DNA of 64,000 nucleotides. It comes from Archaeoglobus sp. UBA234 (GTDB lineage: Archaea > Halobacteriota > Archaeoglobi > Archaeoglobales > Archaeoglobaceae). The notes under the pieces are model-generated. The model was not told the DNA's origin. It saw only the letters and a list, made by a program, of their open reading frames with translations, and did no database searches. Within the stretch, counting starts at the first letter, position 1. Each line of letters begins with the position of its first letter. A program made the translations under genes and the position numbers. The stretch is from NCBI GenBank assembly GCA_002494625.1, contig DACH01000022.1, positions 1 through 64,000 on the forward strand. Direction: 5' to 3'. Positions 42,216 through 51,058 of the stretch are shown here, piece by piece.

Positions 42216-43183
42216 CTGCTCACCTCCTGCAGCACTTCAACAATGTCCACTCCTGCCGGGCATTCAGAGATGCACCTTCCGCAACCAACGCAAAAAACAT
42301 TTCCTTTCGATTCAACCATGTAGAGGAATTTATCGTAGAATCGATTCCTTAACCTCTGCCACTTCTCCCTTCTCGGGTTGTGAGAAGAGCTTTCCAAGGT
42401 GTAGAGGGGGAACTGGCAGGAGTCCCAGGCTCTGTATCTGATACCTTTCTTCTCACCCTCATCAAGCATGTCAAAGCAGAAACAGGTGGGACACAGGAAA
42501 GTGCAGGTTCCACAACCCACACAGCCTATCGCTATTTCCTTCCAGATTTCGCTGTCAAACTTTTCTTTCATCTTCTCCTGTATTTCAGCTTCTACACTTC
42601 TTCTGAAGAGTCCTCTGACTCTTTCTTCCTCATTTCTGAACTTTTCTATTTCTTGATCCGTGGGATTTCTTAAATCACTCTCAAAACCCTTCAAAACCTC
42701 CTTTCCTTTTTCCGATACAGCTTTGACAAAGCTGATCCCATCTATTCTGGAAACGAATATATCCGCTCCCTCTTCAGAGAAAGGAGAAGAGAAGCTCTCG
42801 CAGAAGCAGTAAGCATCAGGTTCACAAGAACTGGAAATTATAATCGTGTTTTCCCTTCTTGCCCGGTAGTAAGGGTCTTCAAATCCTTCGAGGAAAATTC
42901 TGTCCAGCAATTTGATTGCCCTTGCATCACAGGGTTTCACACCCACAACAGCCCTCCTTTCCCTGTTTAGAGGTACTTTCTCAATCCAGTCTCCATATCC
43001 GATCAGAACCTCATTCTGAGGGAACAGAAACTCCTTAACTGATTTCTTAGGTTTGACATCTGAAATTTGTGAATCATGGTTTATCTCAGTGTAAGCTATC
43101 TCCGAGGGAGCATATACTCTGCACCCTTCCTTCATAAGCTTCGATGCAACTGTTTTAAGAAAATCACCCTCATATACCAGCAT
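42212..43183 (-). CDS. FlxB/sulfhydrogenase-beta-like 4Fe-4S protein
   Basis: A 323-residue iron-sulfur protein. VVGVKPCDARAIKLLD and SSSCEPDAYCFCESF belong to the HydB/AsrA-type dicluster family; two ferredoxin motifs follow (IGCVGCGTCTFLCPTCFCFD and CVGCGRCISECPAG). It relays electrons from FlxA toward the Hdr part. The gene starts 5 bases after its upstream partner's stop and overlaps flxA by 4. Confidence 0.85.
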   Translation of the reverse strand: MLVYEGDFLKTVASKLMKEGCRVYAPSEIAYTEINHDSQISDVKPKKSVKEFLFPQNEVLIGYGDWIEKVPLNRERRAVVGVKPCDARAIKLLDRIFLEGFEDPYYRARRENTIIISSSCEPDAYCFCESFSSPFSEEGADIFVSRIDGISFVKAVSEKGKEVLKGFESDLRNPTDQEIEKFRNEEERVRGLFRRSVEAEIQEKMKEKFDSEIWKEIAIGCVGCGTCTFLCPTCFCFDMLDEGEKKGIRYRAWDSCQFPLYTLESSSHNPRREKWQRLRNRFYDKFLYMVESKGNVFCVGCGRCISECPAGVDIVEVLQEVSR

Positions 43184-43187
43184 GGTA

Positions 43188-44144
43188 TCACCTGCCCTCC
43201 GGTATTATGTCAAGTTTTGCCAGAAATGGAATATCTTCATCCTCATAACCGAATATCTCCTTTATCTCCTTTTGCAGCTTTCTTTCAAGCTTTCTCAGTG
43301 GGATATCCATCGGACATGCCCTCTCACATTCTCCACAGTCAGCACACCTACCAGCATGGTGAAATACCCTTATGAGATGATAAAACAGGTTATCGGCTGG
43401 TGTAACTGTTTTTCCGAGAAATCTCGGATAAGCAGCCTTTTCTTCAGCTGTACTCATCGGAGATATAGCCAGATTGACTGGATCAACCAAGCACTCGGTG
43501 CAATAGCACATCGGACATGCACTTCTGCACGCATAGCACCTGATGCATTTTTCAAATACATCAATCCAGTATTTCCATCTTTCATCAGCTGGAAGCTTTT
43601 CAATCTCATCATCGTCAGTCCCATCAAAAGGTTCCCTGGCTTTTCCATAAATTTCATCATATATAACCGGAGAAGGGCTTCTGCAGTATCTGCAGTTATC
43701 ATGAATAACCTCTTCAAGAGGGATTTCTTTATCTCCAGGCTTTATTATAAGTTTACCATCCTCGAAGATTACATCCTCTGGAGAAAAGGCGATCAACTTC
43801 CTGTAGTCCACTATCCCAGGACAGGAGATTCCGATTATGTGTATCTTTTCTCTTTCAATCTTCCCCTCAGAAATAAGCCCCTTTATCGCTTTGGAATCGC
43901 ATCCCTTGGCAACAACTCCTACTTTCCCATCAAAATTGTTCACAACCTCAAGAAGTACTCTTGCAGTGTTGTTTACACTGAGAGGAGATAGAGCTACTTT
44001 CTCAGCCTCTTCTGGACCTTTTATAACAGTTATCCTCTCTCTCGGCTCAGTTTCCTTTCTTACAAAAACCACAAAAGCCTCGACATCCTCGTTCAACAGC
44101 TCTGCAACCCTATTTCTGACAATCTTCTCTGTCTCTGTATCCAT
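43188..44144 (-). CDS. FlxC-like 4Fe-4S dicluster protein
   Basis: A 318-residue protein with VVAKGCDSKAIKGLI and IGISCPGIVD (related to the FrhB/HdrA2-partner family), a NCRYCRSPSPVIYD site, and two ferredoxin motifs: CIRCYACRSACPMCYCTECL and CADCGECERACPMD. It resembles the FlxC and CoB-CoM reductase-associated FrhB-like subunits that carry electrons between flavin and iron-sulfur modules. The extra Cys pairs suggest more than two clusters. Operon member, 4-5 bases from both neighbours. Confidence 0.8.
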   Translation of the reverse strand: MDTETEKIVRNRVAELLNEDVEAFVVFVRKETEPRERITVIKGPEEAEKVALSPLSVNNTARVLLEVVNNFDGKVGVVAKGCDSKAIKGLISEGKIEREKIHIIGISCPGIVDYRKLIAFSPEDVIFEDGKLIIKPGDKEIPLEEVIHDNCRYCRSPSPVIYDEIYGKAREPFDGTDDDEIEKLPADERWKYWIDVFEKCIRCYACRSACPMCYCTECLVDPVNLAISPMSTAEEKAAYPRFLGKTVTPADNLFYHLIRVFHHAGRCADCGECERACPMDIPLRKLERKLQKEIKEIFGYEDEDIPFLAKLDIIPEGR

Positions 44145-44148
44145 TCAA

Positions 44149-44565
44149 TCACCCCCTGAATTTTGTCTGAGGGCCGAGTTTTCTTATTCGCTCCGTGAAA
44201 TTGGTCATTTCCTCTGCAAACTTCTTTCCCTCTGCTGCCGACGCCCAGAGAAGCTTCAATCTATCACTCTCAAAACCAATGAAGTCGAGCATTTCCTTGA
44301 GCAGTACTATTCTCTTCTTCGCATAGTAATTACCCACATTGTAGTGACAGTCACCAGGATGACATCCCGCAACAACGACACCATCAAACCCCTTTCTGAA
44401 GGCGTAGAGAATCATAGCCGGATTTACCATTCCTGAGCACATTACCCTGACGATTCTGACATTTGGAGCATATTGAAGTCTGCTTGTTCCCGCAAGATCA
44501 GCCCCAGCATATGAGCACCAGTTACAGGCAAAAACAAGGATTTTAGGTTCGAAATCCTCCATCAT
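44149..44565 (-). CDS. MvhD/FlxD-like [2Fe-2S] subunit
   Basis: A 138-residue protein of the MvhD family (methyl-viologen hydrogenase delta): FACNWCSYAGADLAG, VRVMCSGMVNP, and GCHPGDCHY hold the cluster Cys residues. MvhD links a donor module (hydrogenase, formate dehydrogenase or Flx) to HdrA. No hydrogenase genes are here, so Flx is the probable donor. Encoded 1 base after the hdrA stop. Confidence 0.92.
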   Translation of the reverse strand: MMEDFEPKILVFACNWCSYAGADLAGTSRLQYAPNVRIVRVMCSGMVNPAMILYAFRKGFDGVVVAGCHPGDCHYNVGNYYAKKRIVLLKEMLDFIGFESDRLKLLWASAAEGKKFAEEMTNFTERIRKLGPQTKFRG

Positions 44566-47553
44566 TCACACCTCCTCTGCGATTGCATCAACCATTGCCT
44601 TTATCTGGTCTATCGTAAAGCTTTTGACAACCACAGCACTCTTTGGACAGGTTGCATGGCAGACTCCACACCCAAGACAAACTGCCCTGTTCACATCAGC
44701 TTTGAACTCAACTACTCCTCTGTTCTCAAAGGCTTTTACCTCAATTGCAGAGACCGGACAGGCTTTTGCACACATACCACATCCATCACACTTTTCTCTG
44801 ATGACCACAGCCTTGCTTGCATCCATTATAATTCTGTCCTTACTCAAAAGGGTCAAAGCTCTTGAAACCGCTGCACTTGCGAGAGAAATCGTTTCCGGAA
44901 TTAATCTGGGACTGTGTGCCATTCCGCAGAGGAATATTCCCTCTGACGAGAAGTCTACTGGCCTGAGCTTTGGATGTGCCTCAAGGAAGAATCCATTCTC
45001 CGTCAGTGGTATTCTCAGCATTTTTGAGATTTCTTGATTTTCCTCCCTTGGCACAGTTGCAGCACTCAGAACTATCTTTTCAGGAGTATAGACAAGTTCC
45101 TCATCCAGAATCTCATCATAAAATATAACGGAGTCTCCCTCCATCCTCGGCGGGTTTTCCTCAGAATAATGCACAAACACAACTCCCTTCTCGACAGCTC
45201 TGTCATAGTATTTTTCCATAAACCCATAAGTGCGGATATCTCTGTAGAGAATAATCACATCCGCCTCAGGGTTAATTTCTTTTATCTTCAGGGCATTCTT
45301 TATTGCAGTCTGACAGCATATCCTGCTGCAGTAAGGCCGCTCATCATTCCTCGAGCCTACACACTGTATCATTACAACGCTTTCCGGTGTTTTTCCTGAG
45401 GCAAGCATTTCCTCAAGTTCGACCTGTGTGATTACTTTCGGATTTTCACCATAGGAGTATTCCTCTGGCTTGTACTCCTTTGCTCCGGTTGCCACTATTA
45501 CAACTCCGTGCTGAATCTCCAGAACTTTTCCATCAACCTTCAACTTTGTCCTGAAATTTCCAACAAAACCATCTATACTGTCAATCTCTGCATTTCTGTA
45601 AATTTTGATAAGTGGATTGCTTTCCACTTTACTGATCAGTTCCTCCAGAAGTTCCCGTGGATTTTTCCCATCTATCGTGTAGTGGATGTGCCTGAGATTT
45701 CCTCCAAGCTCATTTTCCTTTTCAACAAGAACGCTCTCATAGCCCTGATTTGCGAGCTCTATTGCTGCAGTCATCCCTGCAAGTCCTCCACCAATTATGA
45801 GTGCTCTTTTGTTTATCTCAACCTCAACAAAGGGAAGAGGTTCGAGAAGGCGTGCTTTTGCAACACCCGATTTTAAAAGCTCCATTGCCTTCTTCGTTGC
45901 CTTTTCCGGTTCATTCATGTGAACCCAACTGCAATGCTCTCTTATGTTCACAAATTCAAAAAGGTAAGGATTTAACCCCGCCTCCCTGAGTGTATTTCTG
46001 AAAAGCTGTTCATGTGTCCTGGGAGTACAGGCAGCCACAACAATTCGATTCAGATTGTATTTTTCAATAACTTCCTTCATTCTCTCCTGAGTGTCTGCAG
46101 AACATGTGAAGAGGGTATTTTCAGCATAGACGACATTTTCGAGGCTTCTGGCATATTCAGCAACACTCTCCACATCAACTACAGAGGCTATGTTTATACC
46201 GCAATGGCAGACGAAAACACCTATTCTTGGCGCTTCTCCCGTAACATCCCTTTCAGGTGGATATTCCTTCTTTGAAACAAGTTTACCCCTTTCAGAGGCT
46301 ATTATTGACGATGCTTTGGCAGCAACACCACTTGCCTGTGCAACACTCTCCGGGATGTCCTTTGGCTCGCTGAAAACTCCAGCTACGAATATACCGGGTT
46401 TTGATGTTTCAAGAGGGTGGAAGGGATCTGTCTTGCAAAAACCATACTCATTCAGCTCTATTCCAAGGATCTCTGCATATTTTTCCGCATCTTCCGGAGG
46501 CTCAAAACCTGTCGAGAGCACAACTAAATCAAATTCCTCTTCTTTCGACTTTCCATTTTCCTCGTACTTCAGAATGAGATTTCCATTCGGCTTCTGCATA
46601 ATCACAGGAACTCTTGCCTTATGGTAGATTACCCCATACTCTTCTTTAGCCCTTCTGGCATACTCCTCAAATCCCTTTCCAAAAGTTCTCACATCCATGG
46701 CGAATATGTGGGTTTCAACTTCCGGCATGTGCTCCTTTGCAATTATGGCATGCTTTGTAGCATAGGTGCAGCAAACAGATGAACACCAGGGGTTGGTTTT
46801 CTCATCCCTTGAGCAGACGCACTGGATGAAGGCTATTTTCTTTGGCTCTTTTCCATCTGCCCTCAGAACATGCCCTTCAAAGGGTCCAGTTGCTGATAGT
46901 AACCTTTCAAATTGAATTCCAGTTACAACATTTGGGAAAACACCATAACCATACTCTCCTCTTTTCTCTGGCTCTGCAAGCTTTCCACCCGGGGCAAGGA
47001 TTATTGAGCCAACCTCAAGTTCAATCTCTTCAGGTTTCTGGTTGTAATCAATTGCCCCTGCCACACAAACATTCTCACATATCCCGCACCCAATGCATTT
47101 CTCCCTATCGATTGAGAAAACCTTGGGAACAGCCTGAGGATACCTTATATAAATGGACGACCTGTAATATAGACCCTCGTTGTACTCATCAACAGCATTT
47201 ACAGGGCAGATGGATGCGCACTGGCCGCATCCAGTACATTTATCCCTATCTACATAGATCGGGTTCTTTCTTATTTTCACAGTAAACCTGCCAGCTCTAC
47301 CTTCAACCGATAAAAGTTCCGAACTCGTGAGTAAAGTGATGTTTTCATGCCTTCCAACCTCGTTAAGCTTTGGCGAAAGGATGCACATTGAGCAGTCATT
47401 CGTTGGAAAGGTTTTGTCTATCTGAGACATTCTCCCTCCAATACTCGGCAATTTTTCAAGTAAATAGACTCTGAATCCTGATTCGGCAAGATCAAGAGCA
47501 GATTGCATTCCTGCAATTCCACCGCCTATAACAAGAACAGCTCCGCTCTTCAT
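44566..47553 (-). CDS. hdrA: Large HdrA with two FAD domains
   Basis: A 995-residue flavoprotein. First FAD domain at about residues 4-440 (VLVIGGGIAGMQSALDL), with two ferredoxin clusters inserted (CTGCGQCASICP and CIGCGICENVC, about 105-170). Then the HdrA core with CHCG at 449 and EHCSWVH near 540, a second FAD domain from about 587 (RALIIGGGLAGMTAAIEL), and a C-terminal ferredoxin (CDGCGMCAKACP, CLGCGVCHATCP). HdrA performs flavin-based electron bifurcation. Ordinary HdrA is about 650 residues; the extra flavin domain makes it like HdrA2 or QmoAB-type fusions. It is the centre of the operon, 4 bases after the ferredoxin-MvhD gene. Confidence 0.9.
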   Translation of the reverse strand: MKSGAVLVIGGGIAGMQSALDLAESGFRVYLLEKLPSIGGRMSQIDKTFPTNDCSMCILSPKLNEVGRHENITLLTSSELLSVEGRAGRFTVKIRKNPIYVDRDKCTGCGQCASICPVNAVDEYNEGLYYRSSIYIRYPQAVPKVFSIDREKCIGCGICENVCVAGAIDYNQKPEEIELEVGSIILAPGGKLAEPEKRGEYGYGVFPNVVTGIQFERLLSATGPFEGHVLRADGKEPKKIAFIQCVCSRDEKTNPWCSSVCCTYATKHAIIAKEHMPEVETHIFAMDVRTFGKGFEEYARRAKEEYGVIYHKARVPVIMQKPNGNLILKYEENGKSKEEEFDLVVLSTGFEPPEDAEKYAEILGIELNEYGFCKTDPFHPLETSKPGIFVAGVFSEPKDIPESVAQASGVAAKASSIIASERGKLVSKKEYPPERDVTGEAPRIGVFVCHCGINIASVVDVESVAEYARSLENVVYAENTLFTCSADTQERMKEVIEKYNLNRIVVAACTPRTHEQLFRNTLREAGLNPYLFEFVNIREHCSWVHMNEPEKATKKAMELLKSGVAKARLLEPLPFVEVEINKRALIIGGGLAGMTAAIELANQGYESVLVEKENELGGNLRHIHYTIDGKNPRELLEELISKVESNPLIKIYRNAEIDSIDGFVGNFRTKLKVDGKVLEIQHGVVIVATGAKEYKPEEYSYGENPKVITQVELEEMLASGKTPESVVMIQCVGSRNDERPYCSRICCQTAIKNALKIKEINPEADVIILYRDIRTYGFMEKYYDRAVEKGVVFVHYSEENPPRMEGDSVIFYDEILDEELVYTPEKIVLSAATVPREENQEISKMLRIPLTENGFFLEAHPKLRPVDFSSEGIFLCGMAHSPRLIPETISLASAAVSRALTLLSKDRIIMDASKAVVIREKCDGCGMCAKACPVSAIEVKAFENRGVVEFKADVNRAVCLGCGVCHATCPKSAVVVKSFTIDQIKAMVDAIAEEV

Positions 47554-47557
47554 TTTT

Positions 47558-48436
47558 TCACACTCCCGGACAGCAGATCAAATCTTCTCTGACCTCAAAA
47601 TTTATCACTCCCCTTCTCCTCATCTCAAGAATTGTCTCCACAACTTCTCTCTCATCCATTTCTGCCTTTTTTGCAATTTCTTTAATTTCTGCTCCATCTC
47701 CCAATACATTAAGAATCCTTGAGGACTTTACAGCGAAAGATGCAGCTTCCTCAATCAATTTCTCGAGTTTTGAGGCAGGTATTTTTTCTCCATAGACATT
47801 ACCATCCTCCATTAGGCTCCTCATTTTGGCAACAAGGCTTCTCAGAACTCTGTCCCTTGCTGCTCTTTTCAGAAGTGCGATATCGCCTTTAATCTCTCCA
47901 AGAGAGTCAATCTCTGCTGTGAAATCATCAATAACCTTTTCATAATCTCCAAAAACGAATCTTACCCTCTCTTCCTCGATGTCAGCCTCTCTGAGGAGTT
48001 TCTTAATAGTTTCAACCTTTATTTCAGCCTCTCTGCTTCCCGTTTCATTTCTGCAATCCTCACAACCAGCAACAATTACTCCACTCGCCCCCTTCTCAAA
48101 AGCATCAAGGATCAATTCAATATCTATTCTTGCACTGCACATCACAGAGATGCATCCTTCCTTCGCAAGTCTCCTGCAGGCAAAAACTGCCACCTTTTCT
48201 CCATCATACTGCTCTATAATTCCTTCATCTCTGAACTTCAACGCCTTCATCGTTATCGCCTTTGTGATGCAGGAAGCAGCACAGAGTCCGCAAACTTTGC
48301 ACTTTCCAGTTGTTACGGGGAACCCATTCTCAAAAGAAAGAGCATCATGAGGGCAGATTGCAATACAGATGCCACAACTTACACACTTATCCTCATCAAC
48401 CAATATCGAGCCTTTTTTTGCCTCTGATTCGGACAT
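47558..48436 (-). CDS. Ferredoxin-MvhD-winged helix fusion, first gene of the hdr/flx operon
   Basis: A 292-residue protein. Residues about 12-65 are a two-cluster ferredoxin (CVSCGICIAICP, CKVCGLCAASC). Residues about 75-190 are MvhD-like (FACRRLAKEGC, VMCSARI, VAGCEDCRN). The last 70 are a helix-turn-helix-like unit (IKEIAKKAEMDEREVVETILEMRRRGVINFEV) with a final CCPG. This combination could link redox state to structure or to regulation. TATA box and a palindrome (48468-48480) sit upstream on the minus strand; the gene starts the operon. Confidence 0.8.
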   Translation of the reverse strand: MSESEAKKGSILVDEDKCVSCGICIAICPHDALSFENGFPVTTGKCKVCGLCAASCITKAITMKALKFRDEGIIEQYDGEKVAVFACRRLAKEGCISVMCSARIDIELILDAFEKGASGVIVAGCEDCRNETGSREAEIKVETIKKLLREADIEEERVRFVFGDYEKVIDDFTAEIDSLGEIKGDIALLKRAARDRVLRSLVAKMRSLMEDGNVYGEKIPASKLEKLIEEAASFAVKSSRILNVLGDGAEIKEIAKKAEMDEREVVETILEMRRRGVINFEVREDLICCPGV

Positions 48437-48448
48437 AATTTTACAAAA

Positions 48449-48480
48449 GCCTATAAACTATAAAATTTTACGGTTTGTAA
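48449..48480 (-). promoter_or_regulatory. Promoter of the hdr/flx operon with palindrome
   Basis: On the minus strand a TATA box (TATAGTTTATAGG, 48450-48462) lies about 20 bases before the ATG at 48436, implying a leaderless message. Directly upstream is TTACGGTTTGTAA (48468-48480), an inverted repeat (TTAC/GTAA) nearly the same as the core TTACAGATTGTAA at 39929-39941. The position, at or just beyond the BRE, suits a regulator that blocks or aids TFB binding. Confidence 0.5.
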
Positions 48481-48611
48481 CATTTCGAAGACTAAATATA
48501 CCTCCTCTATTAAAAATAATTAAAAATGATCTTTTAGCAAATCTATCATGTAAAATGATTAATATTTTAATCAAAGCATTATGATAATTAACAATAAGAT
48601 AAAATTTAAAT

Positions 48612-48648
48612 AACAGTCAGTGTTAACTTGCATTCTGTTATTAACAGC
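48612..48648. promoter_or_regulatory. Two adjacent inverted repeats upstream of the dehydrogenase operon
   Basis: TAACA-GTCAG-TGTTA (48612-48626) and CTGTTA-T-TAACAG (48636-48648) share the half-site TAACA/TGTTA. They lie right after an AT-rich TATA-like stretch (TAAAATTTAAATA, about 48601-48613) and before the ATG at 48683, where a repressor would act. The half-site also suits a HTH dimer, but no cognate regulator is in the operon. Confidence 0.45.
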
Positions 48649-48682
48649 ATTTACAATTAAAAACCCCATTCAGAGGTGGATC

Positions 48683-50302
48683 ATGAGACTGACAGAGCAC
48701 CCGATTGTGAAATTCAAAAGGGGAAAAGAGATTACAATCTACTTTAATGGAGAACCCGTGAAAGCCTATGAGGGCGAGACTGTTGCATCTGCACTCTATG
48801 CTGCTGGTATAACAACCTTCAGCAGATCTTTCAGATTTCACAGGCCAAGAGGATTCTTCTGTGCTATCGGAAAATGCTCCTCCTGTATGATGGAGGTTGA
48901 TGGAATACCGAACATCAGGATATGCAAGGTATATGTAAGAGACGGTATGAAGATAAAAACTCAAAACTCATTTCCAAACGCCGACAGTGATTTTCTCAGC
49001 ATCTTAGACAGCATTGTTGATAGATTCTATCCTCATGGCTCCCATTATCGAAAATTCAACAAGCCAAAAGTGCTGAGGGATTTCGTCACAAAGCAGGTGA
49101 GAAGATTTGCAGGAACAGGAAACCCTCCAAAGAAAGCCTTCGAAGAAAAGGGTAGCTTTGAAGAGATAGAAACAGACATAGCTGTTGTTGGTGGAGGTCC
49201 AGGTGGAATGAGTGCAGCAATCTATGCAGCGAGAACAGGAGCAAGAGTTGTGCTGATGGACGAGAATCCCTTCCTAGGTGGACAGCTTGTAAAGCAAACC
49301 CACAGATTTTTTGGAAGTGGAAAACACAGAGCCGGAACGCGGGGGATTAGAATCGCTGAGATTCTTTCAAATGAGGTTGGAGAGTTAAAGAACATAGATG
49401 TGAGATTTGAAACGAAAGTTTTTGGCCTCTACAATGGAGTAGTTGGTGCGGTTGAGAAAGATAAAAAGCTGCTAAAGATTAAAGCCAAGAAAATTGTGAT
49501 AGCTACAGGAGCTTATGAAAGAACACTTCTATTTGAAAATAATGATCTCCCAGGAGTTTATGGAGCAGGAGGGGTTCAAACCCTGATGAATGTCTTTGGT
49601 ATAAAACCAGGAGATAAGGGTTTGATTGTTGGTTCCGGGAATGTTGGATTGATTCTTACTTACCAGCTGATGCAGGCTGGAATAGATGTTGCAGCCATTG
49701 TTGAAGCAATGCCAAGAATCGGAGGCTACTTCGTGCATGCTGCAAAGGTCAGAAGACTCGGAGTTCCAATTTATACAAGTCACACGATAAAGAGAGCCAT
49801 AGGGGATAAAAAGGTCGAGGGAGCAGAGATCGTGAAACTCGACGAGAACTGGTGTGAGGTTAAGGGGAGTGAGAAGAGAATAGATTGTGACTTTATCTGC
49901 GTGGCTATAGGGCTCTCACCAACCCATGAGCTGCTCTATCAGGCTGGATGTGAAATGAAATTCGTCCCTGAACTTGGTGGGCTTGTCCCAATGAGAACAG
50001 AATACGGAGAGACAACAGTTGAGGGAATATATGTTGCTGGAGATGTTGCTGGAATCGAAGAAGCTACATCGGCAATGATGGAGGGCAGAATTGCAGGGCT
50101 TGATGCAGCTATAAAACTTGGATATGGTGGAGAAGAAGCTATAAGACTCAGGGATGAGGTTGTAAGAGACCTGAAAGAATTCAGAGAGGGTCCATTTGGA
50201 GAGAGAATTCTTTCCGGAATTAAGAAAGTCACCTTCGAGAAGGAGGCTATTTCGGTTTCTGCTCCCGAGAGAGAAGAGGCCATCAGTGAGGGGATAGAAT
50301 GA
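48683..50302 (+). CDS. Dye-linked amino acid dehydrogenase alpha subunit (PdhA/SoxA/HcnA-like)
   Basis: About 539 residues from the ATG in MRLTEHPIVKF, preceded by GAGGTGG; the ORF extension to 48620 is not protein-like. Residues about 20-105 are a 2Fe-2S domain (IGKCSSCMMEV, IRICKVYV). An FAD domain follows (IAVVGGGPGGMSAAIYAARTG) with a second dinucleotide fold (KGLIVGSGNVGLILTYQLM). This is the alpha subunit of sarcosine oxidase/opine/proline dehydrogenase complexes, which oxidises NADH or passes electrons from the beta subunit. The gene order alpha, ferredoxin, BFD-like, beta matches the pdhAFXB operon for dye-linked L-proline dehydrogenase in Thermococcales. Confidence 0.85.
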   Translation: MRLTEHPIVKFKRGKEITIYFNGEPVKAYEGETVASALYAAGITTFSRSFRFHRPRGFFCAIGKCSSCMMEVDGIPNIRICKVYVRDGMKIKTQNSFPNADSDFLSILDSIVDRFYPHGSHYRKFNKPKVLRDFVTKQVRRFAGTGNPPKKAFEEKGSFEEIETDIAVVGGGPGGMSAAIYAARTGARVVLMDENPFLGGQLVKQTHRFFGSGKHRAGTRGIRIAEILSNEVGELKNIDVRFETKVFGLYNGVVGAVEKDKKLLKIKAKKIVIATGAYERTLLFENNDLPGVYGAGGVQTLMNVFGIKPGDKGLIVGSGNVGLILTYQLMQAGIDVAAIVEAMPRIGGYFVHAAKVRRLGVPIYTSHTIKRAIGDKKVEGAEIVKLDENWCEVKGSEKRIDCDFICVAIGLSPTHELLYQAGCEMKFVPELGGLVPMRTEYGETTVEGIYVAGDVAGIEEATSAMMEGRIAGLDAAIKLGYGGEEAIRLRDEVVRDLKEFREGPFGERILSGIKKVTFEKEAISVSAPEREEAISEGIE

Positions 50303-50781
50303 GCTTCTTAGTTAGAGGATACCTTGAAGAGAAAGAGCTTCCACCAAGACCCTCCAAGGAGAGGTTGAAGAAAAAGTCTGTTGCCTACATCGAATGCCCT
50401 CAGGAAATTCCCTGCTCACCATGTTTTGAATCATGCAAGTATGATGCAATTTTGATGGAGAACATAAACGATGTTCCGATTGTAGACTATGAGAAGTGTA
50501 CAGGATGTATGAAGTGCATAAGAGTGTGCCCAGGACTTGCAATCTTCATGTTAAGATTTAGAAACGGAAAAGGTTATGTAACGATGCCCCATGAGTTTCT
50601 TCCCTATCCAAAGAAGGGTCAGAAAGTAATTCTTCTGAACAGAAGGGGAGAGGAGATAGGAGAGGGAACAGTAACCTGGATACTACCACCTGAGAGAAAC
50701 GATAAAACTGCCCTTGTAACCGTAGAGATGGACCCAGAGCTGATTTTTGAGGCAAGAGCTTTCAGAATAAAGGGTGAGTGA
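50299..50781 (+). CDS. Ferredoxin-like subunit (PdhF-like)
   Basis: A 160-residue protein with a full [4Fe-4S] motif, CTGCMKCIRVCPG (about residues 73-85), and a partial first motif, CPQEIPCSPCFESC, that could bind a second cluster. The C-terminal 60 residues form a beta-rich domain. It probably carries electrons between the two flavoprotein subunits or to a membrane acceptor. ATGA-like overlap with the alpha gene (4 bases) and close spacing to the next gene. Confidence 0.8.
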   Translation: MSFLVRGYLEEKELPPRPSKERLKKKSVAYIECPQEIPCSPCFESCKYDAILMENINDVPIVDYEKCTGCMKCIRVCPGLAIFMLRFRNGKGYVTMPHEFLPYPKKGQKVILLNRRGEEIGEGTVTWILPPERNDKTALVTVEMDPELIFEARAFRIKGE

Positions 50782-50782
50782 T

Positions 50783-51058
50783 ATGGTTAAGAACAGAAAA
50801 ATCGTCTGCAGATGTGAAGATATTACAGAAGAGGAAATAATTCATGCAATTGATGAAGGATACGATGATATCGAGAATCTCAAGAGATACACCGGGGTTA
50901 CAACAGGGTTTTGCCAGGGCAAAGGCTGCCTTATGCATGTAATAAGAATTCTTTCGCAAAAAACAGGGAAACCTCCAGAGGAGATAGGAGTTACAACCCA
51001 GAGGCCTCCCGTGAATCCGGTGCCTGTTTATGTGCTGATGGAGGGCGAGTACAAATGA
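50783..51058 (+). CDS. BFD-like [2Fe-2S] subunit (PdhX-like)
   Basis: About 91 residues from the ATG in MVKNRKIVCRCED; GGTGAG lies 5-10 bases upstream, while a GTG at 50774 overlaps the preceding gene. The Cys pattern C-x-C (VCRCEDI) plus C-x4-C (GFCQGKGC) is that of bacterioferritin-associated ferredoxin domains. In related complexes this domain is part of the small delta subunit. Its TGA stop overlaps the beta gene's ATG (51055). Confidence 0.88.
   Translation: MVKNRKIVCRCEDITEEEIIHAIDEGYDDIENLKRYTGVTTGFCQGKGCLMHVIRILSQKTGKPPEEIGVTTQRPPVNPVPVYVLMEGEYK

Noticed and set aside
43182..43991. 269-codon plus-strand ORF opposite the FlxC-like gene
   Set aside because: The minus-strand frame carries clear ferredoxin motifs; the plus frame has none and no start signals.
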